Shown here one piece after another: positions 1 to 3,865 of a stretch of 9,699 nt of DNA. Numbering within the stretch: position 1 is the stretch's first letter; each line of letters opens with the position of its first letter. Source of the DNA: an uncultured Clostridia bacterium (lineage in GTDB: Bacteria; Bacillota; Clostridia; UBA1381); the NCBI GenBank assembly GCA_905236685.1, contig CAJOPD010000043.1:1-9699 (forward strand), given 5' to 3'. A program made the translations under genes and the position numbers. The notes beneath the pieces were generated by a model. That model saw nothing but the letters and a program-made list of their open reading frames with translations. It did not search any database and was not told the origin of the DNA.

Positions 1-833
1 ATAAGTACGATTGAGCCGTCCTTTGCGGAGTTTTTAATGCTTAAAACCGTCTTTTCGGTATTCCGCGTTTTCCAGTCGAGCGTATCTACCGACCACATTA
101 TCGCGGGCATATTCGCGGCGGTGAGCACCGAGCCGTTGTATGAGCCGTAAGGCGGACGGAACAGCTTGGGATAAACGCCTGTTATTTCATAGACGGCGTT
201 GTTTGTTTTTGAAATTTCCGATTTAACCTCATCGGAAGATACAGAGACAAGCTTTGCGTGGCTCCAAGTGTGGTTTCCTATTTCACAGCCGATATTTACG
301 GCGTGTTTTATCGCATCGGAATAGCGGGAAATGCTCTTTCCCTGCACAAAGAATGTCGCGCGTGCGTCATATTTTTCAAGGCAGGAAAGAATTGTTTCGG
401 TATATTTTGAAGGTCCGTCATCAAAAGTCAGCGCAATCATCGGGCGGGAATTATCAACCCTTCCGCCGCCGCGGTACCAGCCGACTGTAAGGTATGCGGG
501 GACCTGTGCGTGCGGCACATATATAACCCGTCCGTCGTCTGCGAACATAAGCTCGGTGGTTTCGCTTTTTGCGTATGTATATCCCTCTTTGAGCTTTTGG
601 GGCGCGTCATCTACATAAACGCTCTCCAAAGCGCCGTCCTTGTTATACATTGGAACGACCACATCATAGATGTGCTCATACCAGCCCAAGCTCCCGTAAA
701 GCCCGACTTCGCTTTCCAAAACGGAAAGAGTTCGCCCGTCAGACGCGTACATTGTCACCGACCTATCGGGAAAAGTTGCGGACATAAGACATAATGAAAT
801 TACAGCTGAAAGCAAAACGCTTAAAAAGTGCAA
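1..833 (-). CDS. Secreted polysaccharide deacetylase (NodB domain), 3' end cut by window edge
   Basis: This is a carbohydrate esterase family 4 (NodB-type) enzyme that probably removes acetyl groups from N-acetylated sugars of peptidoglycan or another wall polymer outside the membrane. Visible in order: a hydrophobic signal segment (residues 3-19); two 'A-x-DGR ... V...Y...GWY' repeats (about 28-52 and 96-120); then the catalytic domain from about 130, with TFDDGP (136-141, catalytic/metal Asp 138-139), N-H-T-W-S-H (187-192, metal His 188 and 192) and RPPYG. The window ends just before the expected final 'LHD' motif, so about 277 codons are seen. No ATG precedes the signal segment. I chose TTG at 831-833, behind GGGGTGG (838-844, a short 4-nt spacing) and about 26 nt downstream of the predicted transcription start; this leaves the signal peptide without a basic residue. 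Substrate unknown. The family call is firm, the start is not. Confidence 0.88.
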   Translation of the reverse strand, partial: MHFLSVLLSAVISLCLMSATFPDRSVTMYASDGRTLSVLESEVGLYGSLGWYEHIYDVVVPMYNKDGALESVYVDDAPQKLKEGYTYAKSETTELMFADDGRVIYVPHAQVPAYLTVGWYRGGGRVDNSRPMIALTFDDGPSKYTETILSCLEKYDARATFFVQGKSISRYSDAIKHAVNIGCEIGNHTWSHAKLVSVSSDEVKSEISKTNNAVYEITGVYPKLFRPPYGSYNGSVLTAANMPAIMWSVDTLDWKTRNTEKTVLSIKNSAKDGSIVL

Positions 834-865
834 AAAACCACCCCGTTTGACAATTTTCTACATTC

Positions 866-894
866 ATTATACCGCGATAAAATGCGGCAGTCAA
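866..894 (-). promoter_or_regulatory. Sigma-A promoter of the polysaccharide deacetylase gene
   Basis: Reading the minus strand, TTGACT (894-889), a 17-base spacer and a perfect TATAAT (871-866) form a near-consensus vegetative promoter. The start point should fall near 859, which gives a leader of about 26 nt to the TTG start chosen for the deacetylase. An upstream ATT codon with a better signal-peptide charge would be almost leaderless, so it is unlikely. Confidence 0.75.
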
Positions 895-959
895 TAGGAT
901 TTTATCATCAAAATCGACAAATAATTTGTGCAATTTTTTCTATGATATTTTGTGATGCA

Positions 960-995
960 AAAAAACAGACAAGGCATATGCCTTGTCTGTTTTTT
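960..995 (-). terminator. Perfect palindromic intrinsic terminator of cotJABC
   Basis: An uninterrupted 36-base palindrome runs 960-995: an A tract, then ACAGACAAGGC, a central ATAT, its exact complement and a T tract. On the minus strand it begins inside the cotJC stop codon (996-994) and gives a GC-containing stem followed by about seven T. It would work equally well on the plus strand, but no plus-strand gene lies upstream, so it serves cotJABC. Confidence 0.85.
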
Positions 996-1587
996 ACTGC
1001 TTGCTTGTCATATTTGCAGGATATATCTTCTTATCCTTTAAATTCTGCAATCTGTCGAGCGCCTCGCCGAAACGCTGGAAGTGCGTTACCTCGCGCTGAC
1101 GCAGGAATTTTATAACTTCGTTTACATCGGGGTCATCGGAAAGCCTTAAAATATTGTCATAAACGGCACGCGCCTTCTGTTCCGCCGCCAAATCTTCAAA
1201 AAGATTTGTAATCGGGTCGCCTGTAACCGCAATAGATGCCGCTGTAAAGGGCGAGCCCTGTGCGTTTTGCGGGAAAACCGACGCGCCGTTGTCGGCATAG
1301 TATTCCGCAGAATTGCCGTTAAGCCAGTCTTTTCCGCTTGTTCCGCCCGAAAGCTGATAAACAAGCGTTCCCACCATTTCCAAATGCCCAAGCTCCTCGG
1401 TACCTATATCGGTCAAGACCGCCTTGCTGACTTCATCGGGCATAGTGTACCGCTGCGAAAGATAGCGGAGTGACGCGCCAAGCTCGCCGTTAGGTCCGCC
1501 GTACTGCGTTGCGATTATTGTTGCAAGTTTCGGGTTTTTGTTTTTAAGCTTTATTGGGAATTGTAAAAACTTATCGTATGAAAACAT
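994..1587 (-). CDS. cotJC: Spore coat protein CotJC, manganese-catalase family
   Basis: CotJC is a spore coat component of the dimanganese-catalase superfamily, made in the mother cell and laid down on the forespore with CotJA. The 197-residue protein has the usual length. By comparison with manganese catalase, all five expected metal ligands appear present: Glu35 (NGELGASL), Glu65 and His68 (TEELGHLE), Glu136 (AAEQKAR) and Glu166/His169 (REVTHF). It may therefore be catalytically competent rather than purely structural, which is an inference. It is the last gene of cotJABC. Its ATG shares one base with the cotJB stop (TAATG), and a strong GGAGGT eight bases upstream lies inside the last codons of cotJB. 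The stop codon merges into the terminator palindrome. Confidence 0.95.
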   Translation of the reverse strand: MFSYDKFLQFPIKLKNKNPKLATIIATQYGGPNGELGASLRYLSQRYTMPDEVSKAVLTDIGTEELGHLEMVGTLVYQLSGGTSGKDWLNGNSAEYYADNGASVFPQNAQGSPFTAASIAVTGDPITNLFEDLAAEQKARAVYDNILRLSDDPDVNEVIKFLRQREVTHFQRFGEALDRLQNLKDKKIYPANMTSKQ

Positions 1588-1841
1588 TACGCATTACCTC
1601 CTTTTTCCCAGGGCCAAGGATTTTCCGTCCACCTGTAAGTGTCATATTCCGCATTATCCGACACGCTTAGCGGACCGTATTTTCTTGCATATTCCTTTTT
1701 TAATTCTTCTGCCTTTTTTGTAAGCGATACAAAAAGGGCAAACGCCTTTTCGTCCTTCGGGTGTGTGTCCAAAAATAGCTGCATATCGTGTGCGGCAAAG
1801 CAATATCTCTGGATTTCAAGTTTTAAATCATTTTTTTCCAT
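1587..1841 (-). CDS. cotJB: Spore coat protein CotJB
   Basis: This 84-residue small acidic/basic helical protein matches CotJB in length and character. Recognisable features are the N-terminal 'YCFAAHDMQLFLDTHP' stretch, a central charged helix and the C-terminal 'YDTYRWTENPWPWE' aromatic block typical of the family. In Bacillus subtilis the cotJ operon is expressed in the mother cell during sporulation; CotJB's own biochemical role is unclear. It is translationally coupled on both sides: its ATG overlaps the cotJA stop by one base, and its last codons (E-K-G-G-N-A) encode the GGAGGT ribosome binding site for cotJC. Order and spacing support cotJA-cotJB-cotJC as one transcript. Confidence 0.94.
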   Translation of the reverse strand: MEKNDLKLEIQRYCFAAHDMQLFLDTHPKDEKAFALFVSLTKKAEELKKEYARKYGPLSVSDNAEYDTYRWTENPWPWEKGGNA

Positions 1842-2011
1842 TATGCCTTACCTCCGCTTTTACAAACCTTGCCGTATTCCTCTATCGTGAGCACGAGCTC
1901 GGGGAAAACCGAGCCTTGACAAAGCGCTTCGGCAGGGCTGTAAACAGATTTAAGCTGCTGCACGGGAACATAGCCGTAGCCCACACAGCCGCAATAATTT
2001 GAATTTTCCAT
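1841..2011 (-). CDS. cotJA: Spore coat protein CotJA
   Basis: This is a 56-residue reading frame, from ATG at 2011-2009 to TAA at 1843-1841. The middle has the CotJA signature: 'YVPVQQLKSVY', then 'P-A-E-A-L' and 'G-S-V-F-P-E-L', ending in a short helix. CotJA sits in the coat and needs CotJC for assembly in Bacillus subtilis. The N-terminus here carries an extra C-G-C motif (Cys7, Cys9), and Cys32 and Cys51 follow, which could allow disulfide cross-linking in the coat (inference). A GAAAGG ribosome binding site lies about 12 bases upstream, a wide spacing. The last codons (K-S-G-G-K-A) encode the GGAGGT used by cotJB. It is the first gene of the operon. Confidence 0.92.
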   Translation of the reverse strand: MENSNYCGCVGYGYVPVQQLKSVYSPAEALCQGSVFPELVLTIEEYGKVCKSGGKA

Positions 2012-2083
2012 AAATCACATAGCCTTTCTGCCCGCTTTATTCCAAAATCCGCGTATTTTTGCGGGCGTAAAAAACAGCGCGGT

Positions 2084-2102
2084 CAAAGGGCATACGCCTT
2101 TG
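2084..2102. repeat. Short inverted repeat in the cotJ leader
   Basis: CAAAGG (2084-2089) and CCTTTG (2097-2102) are perfect complements around a 7-base loop. On the minus strand the hairpin would sit in the untranslated leader of cotJA, about 70 bases before its start. There is no T tract after it, so it is not a terminator. Function unknown; six base pairs could occur by chance. Confidence 0.4.
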
Positions 2103-2128
2103 TTTACATAATATGCTTTTTATGTAAA
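2103..2128. repeat. 9-bp inverted repeat over the predicted cotJ promoter
   Basis: TTTACATAA (2103-2111) and TTATGTAAA (2120-2128) are perfect 9-base inverted repeats with an 8-base spacer. They overlap the candidate -10 element of cotJ, so a dimeric DNA-binding regulator acting on this promoter is a possible reading. The high A/T content makes a chance origin plausible too. Confidence 0.45.
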
Positions 2129-2134
2129 TATGTG
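2107..2134 (-). promoter_or_regulatory. Candidate sporulation (sigma-K/E type) promoter of cotJABC
   Basis: On the minus strand CAC (2134-2132), a 16-base spacer and CATATTATG (2115-2107) resemble the Bacillus sigma-K pattern AC-N16-CATAnnnTA, with one mismatch in the last two bases. An alternative sigma-E reading uses GCATATT as -35 and CGTATG 13 bases later as a poor -10. In Bacillus subtilis cotJ is sigma-E dependent, so the element is assigned only by position between the upstream terminator and cotJA. The leader would be about 90 bases. Confidence 0.35.
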
Positions 2135-2161
2135 AAAAGCTCCCCGAAAAAATCGGAGAGC
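2135..2161 (-). terminator. Intrinsic terminator after the 60-residue small protein
   Basis: On the minus strand GCTCTCCGA (2161-2153), a T5 loop and TCGGGGAGC (2147-2139) pair over nine bases with one T-G wobble, followed by four T. It lies seven bases beyond the stop codon at 2169 and separates that gene from the cotJ promoter region. Confidence 0.7.
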
Positions 2162-2168
2162 CCAAAAT

Positions 2169-2351
2169 TCAAGCATCTGATACGGAGCCGTTTCCGCCTT
2201 GATTTTGCGAACGGATAACGGCAAGCGTCGCAAAGGTGTCGGCGAGCTGGGTAAAAACCACGGCAAAAAGTTCCAGTTCCTCATCGGAAAGGTTTTGTGC
2301 GGCAGAAATCGCCGCGGCGGTTATAAAAAGCGCAAGTTCTTCACCCTTCAA
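2169..2351 (-). CDS. Small conserved-looking protein of unknown function (60 residues)
   Basis: The protein is acidic and helical. Residues 5-17 are a hydrophobic Ala-rich stretch ('LALFITAAAISAA'), then 'LSDEELELFAVVFTQLADTFATLAVI' and a polar Gly/Asn/Ser tail. From memory this resembles a family of short clostridial proteins (DUF6774-type, with an 'F-x-Q-L-x-D-T-x-A-T' core); I could not verify that. The start is TTG (2351-2349), seven bases after AGGGGTGA (2366-2359). That Shine-Dalgarno lies in the 3' arm of the hairpin ending the transporter transcript, and the gene has its own terminator downstream. Coding status rests on the ribosome binding site, the terminator and the coherent amphipathic composition. 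It may be expressed by read-through from the transporter gene or from an unseen promoter. Confidence 0.7.
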   Translation of the reverse strand: MKGEELALFITAAAISAAQNLSDEELELFAVVFTQLADTFATLAVIRSQNQGGNGSVSDA

Positions 2352-2383
2352 AAAAAAATCACCCCTATATATGATATAGGGGT
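2352..2383 (-). terminator. Terminator-like hairpin that also contains a ribosome binding site
   Basis: On the minus strand ACCCCTATAT (2383-2374), loop CAT and ATATAGGGGT (2370-2361) form a perfect 10-bp stem 17 bases after the transporter stop. It is followed by GA and a run of seven T that leads into the TTG start of the small protein. It looks like an intrinsic terminator, yet the 3' arm supplies the AGGGGTGA Shine-Dalgarno. When folded it would hide that site. On the plus strand no T tract follows. Confidence 0.7.
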
Positions 2384-2400
2384 CAAGAAGAAAAAATGTT

Positions 2401-3291
2401 TTATTTTAGTTCGGAAGAATACGGATTTATATGCACCATACAATGCTTCACCAAAGGTATTTCCCGTTCTATGCGGTCGTGCACCCTTTCGGCAATCCCG
2501 TGCGCATCGGTAAGCGAAATATTGCCGTCAGCGGAAATTTCAAGGTCGATATAAATTTTGTCGCCGAATTTTCGGGTTTTTAAGTCATCAATCGCAATAA
2601 CGCCCGCCTCATTTTGCACAAGTTCGCGAATTTTTAACACCATTTCGCTCGGTGCGGCGCGGTCGGTCATTTTTTCCATAGCGTCGATAAAAATCTCTGC
2701 CGCAACTTTTACAATAAACACGCAAATTATAACGCCGGCAAGGGGGTCAAGAAAGGGAAATCCGATTTTTGCGCCCAAAATGCCGACAAAGCTACCGATA
2801 GAAGAAAGCGCGTCGGAGCGGTGATGCCAAGCGTCCGCCATAAGTGCGCCGGAATTTATCTTTTTTGCGGCGTGCTCTGTGTAGCGGAACATAATTTCCT
2901 TTGATATAATAGAAACAACTGCGGCGCAAAGCGCAAGATTTCGGGGGATTAGGATATTTTCGCGCTCCGAAAAAATGCTTTTTATTCCCGAAACACCTAT
3001 CAAAACGCCGGTAATCGCGAGCATAACGGAAAGCAGTATCGCCGCGACACACTCAAACCGTTCGTGACCGTACTGATGTCCTTCGTCCGAGGTTTTGCCC
3101 GAAATTTTTATGCCGATTATAACGATAATTGTGCTGAACACATCGGAGGCGGAGTGAACGGCGTCGGAAACCATAGCGGAGGAATGTGAAAAAAGCCCTG
3201 CAAAAAGTTTAAACAGGGTAAGAAAAATATTTCCCGCCATTGTGACAAAGGATACGCGGGTGGCAAGCTCCGCATTTTCGTTATTTTTCAT
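2401..3291 (-). CDS. Cation diffusion facilitator family metal transporter
   Basis: This inner-membrane proton antiporter exports a divalent metal (Zn2+, Fe2+, Mn2+ or similar) from the cytoplasm. The 296 residues fit the family. About six hydrophobic helices are visible, near 14-34, 39-61, 83-103, 117-136, 153-176 and 183-203. Two HxxxD metal sites face each other in helices 2 (His46/Asp50, in DAVHSASD) and 5 (His156/Asp160, in DAWHHRSDA). A cytoplasmic dimerisation domain spans about 208-292 and ends with His283 and His287. HxxxD in both helices is commonly linked to zinc, but I would not fix the metal from this. The ATG at 3291 follows GGAGG by six bases. The gene is transcribed alone from a perfect sigma-A promoter. 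No metal riboswitch or repressor gene is visible, and the leader is only about 15 bases. Confidence 0.95.
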   Translation of the reverse strand: MKNNENAELATRVSFVTMAGNIFLTLFKLFAGLFSHSSAMVSDAVHSASDVFSTIIVIIGIKISGKTSDEGHQYGHERFECVAAILLSVMLAITGVLIGVSGIKSIFSERENILIPRNLALCAAVVSIISKEIMFRYTEHAAKKINSGALMADAWHHRSDALSSIGSFVGILGAKIGFPFLDPLAGVIICVFIVKVAAEIFIDAMEKMTDRAAPSEMVLKIRELVQNEAGVIAIDDLKTRKFGDKIYIDLEISADGNISLTDAHGIAERVHDRIEREIPLVKHCMVHINPYSSELK

Positions 3292-3312
3292 AGTTCGCCT
3301 CCAAACAGATAA

Positions 3313-3341
3313 ATTATATCAAACGAAAGGTTTTATGTCAA
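3313..3341 (-). promoter_or_regulatory. Perfect-consensus sigma-A promoter of the metal transporter
   Basis: On the minus strand TTGACA (3341-3336), a 17-base spacer and TATAAT (3318-3313) match the vegetative consensus at all twelve positions. Transcription should start near 3306, which leaves only the GGAGG ribosome binding site between start point and ATG. Confidence 0.9.
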
Positions 3342-3346
3342 ATTCA

Positions 3347-3371
3347 AAGAGCCGCGCATATGGCGGCTCTT
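3347..3371 (-). terminator. Intrinsic terminator downstream of the 37-residue peptide
   Basis: AAGAGCCGC (3347-3355) and GCGGCTCTT (3363-3371) form a perfect 9-bp GC-rich stem with a 7-base loop. On the minus strand it is followed by TTTGAATTT, an imperfect U tract that runs straight into the -35 box of the transporter promoter. It lies 57 bases beyond the stop of the peptide gene and would insulate the two units. A smaller hairpin (GTTTCC/GGAAAC, 3383-3399) precedes it. Confidence 0.6.
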
Positions 3372-3427
3372 CAAAATGTACGGTTTCCGAAAAGGAAACA
3401 AGTGATATTACCGTTTAGTAAAACAAA

Positions 3428-3541
3428 TTAGTTGCACATACAGGTTACGATAACGATGATAATAAGTACCCACAAAATCATATCAAAGTCAAAGTTTCCG
3501 CAACCGCCGCAGTTGTTGCATCCGGAACCACAGTCACCCAT
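3428..3541 (-). CDS. Cys/Gly-rich single-span membrane peptide, YjcZ-like sporulation candidate
   Basis: This is a 37-residue protein. The N-terminal 15 residues are Gly/Cys/Asn-rich with Cys4, Cys8, Cys11 and Cys14 (a CxxCxxC core), then an acidic F-D-F-D turn. One hydrophobic helix (about 21-33, rich in Ile and Val) follows, and the tail ends in Cys34 and Cys36. The layout of a Gly-rich head plus a short Val/Ile helix recalls the YjcZ family of very small sporulation-associated membrane peptides, though the sequence is not a clear match. AAAGGAGG seven bases upstream is close to ideal and fixes the ATG at 3541-3539. Upstream is a candidate sigma-K-type promoter and downstream a terminator, so it appears to be a stand-alone gene. 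Clustered cysteines might bind metal or cross-link (inference). Confidence 0.8.
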   Translation of the reverse strand: MGDCGSGCNNCGGCGNFDFDMILWVLIIIVIVTCMCN

Positions 3542-3562
3542 AGTTTTGCCTCCTTTCATAAT

Positions 3563-3576
3563 CGGTTTTAAAACCG
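3563..3576. repeat. Perfect 14-bp palindrome, operator-like
   Basis: CGGTTTTAAAACCG is fully self-complementary. It lies between the candidate -10 element and the ribosome binding site of the 37-residue peptide gene, in its predicted leader. No T tract is positioned to make it a terminator. It could be a binding site for a dimeric repressor, or simply a small leader hairpin. Confidence 0.45.
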
Positions 3577-3584
3577 TTTTGTTA

Positions 3585-3612
3585 TATAGTATGTTTTTTA
3601 ATAAGTTTTGGT
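3585..3612 (-). promoter_or_regulatory. Candidate sigma-K-type promoter of the 37-residue peptide
   Basis: On the minus strand ACC (3612-3610), exactly 16 bases, then CATACTATA (3593-3585) matches the Bacillus late-mother-cell pattern AC-N16-CATAnnnTA. The -10 also reads as CATACTA (sigma-G-like), but no matching -35 was seen. No sigma-A promoter was found on this strand before the gene. Assignment is by motif only. Confidence 0.5.
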
Positions 3613-3620
3613 AGCTTGTA

Positions 3621-3649
3621 TTGAAATTTTTTTATTTTTGTTATATAAT
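3621..3649 (+). promoter_or_regulatory. Sigma-A promoter of the asnS-rarA-nadE operon
   Basis: TTGAAA (3621-3626), a 17-base T-rich spacer and TATAAT (3644-3649) give a near-consensus vegetative promoter, 21 bases before the first ATG. It is the only promoter-like site seen for the six plus-strand genes. It is divergent from, and about ten bases away from, the candidate sporulation promoter on the other strand. Confidence 0.82.
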
Positions 3650-3670
3650 ACCTTTCCAAAGGAGAAGAAA

Positions 3671-3841
3671 ATGGAAAAGGAAAAGATTTTAAGAATAAAT
3701 TATCTTGCCGCAAAAAAGAAAAGCGAAGGACTTTCAAAAAGCGAGCAGGAGGAACAAAAGGCGCTTTACAGCGAATATCTTTCGGCGGTGCGCCGAAATT
3801 TCAAAGCGACGCTTGACAGCATAGAAATAGTTGACAAATAA
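3671..3841 (+). CDS. DUF896 (YnzC-like) small cytosolic protein
   Basis: The 56 residues match the helical-hairpin core of the DUF896 family: 'RIN-x-LAAKKKSEGLSKSEQEEQKAL', then 'YLSAVRRNFKATLDSIEIVDK', where Bacillus YnzC has closely similar segments. The molecular role is unknown. In Bacillus subtilis ynzC lies next to SOS-induced division genes, a context not reproduced here. The family often carries a basic C-terminal tail, and this copy stops right after the core. The ATG at 3671 is chosen because AAAGGAG lies six bases upstream and the promoter only just precedes it; a longer in-frame extension would begin before the -10 box. It is the first gene of the operon, 24 bases ahead of asnS. 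Confidence 0.9.
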   Translation: MEKEKILRINYLAAKKKSEGLSKSEQEEQKALYSEYLSAVRRNFKATLDSIEIVDK

Positions 3842-3865
3842 TATTCGGAAAGGATTTTATAATTT

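Noticed and set aside
254..794. Plus-strand open frames across the left end
   Set aside because: They lie antisense to a deacetylase with all expected motifs visible. No promoter or ribosome binding site supports them.
847..873. Plus-strand TTGACA followed by TATACC, a possible rightward promoter
   Set aside because: The spacer is only 15 bases and the -10 is poor. No plus-strand gene follows, and the minus-strand promoter on the same DNA is much better.
911..945. ACAAAT-A-ATTTGT dyad between the deacetylase promoter and the cotJ terminator
   Set aside because: Six A/T-rich base pairs in an A/T-rich gap are expected by chance, and the dyad is not positioned at a promoter element.
3383..3399. 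GTTTCC/GGAAAC hairpin downstream of the 37-residue peptide as its terminator
   Set aside because: No T tract follows on the minus strand, and the GC-rich 9-bp stem at 3347-3371 is the better candidate.
3608..3670. N-terminal extension of the DUF896 protein to a TTG at 3608
   Set aside because: It would begin upstream of the -35/-10 elements of the gene's own promoter, and the ATG at 3671 has a good AAAGGAG.
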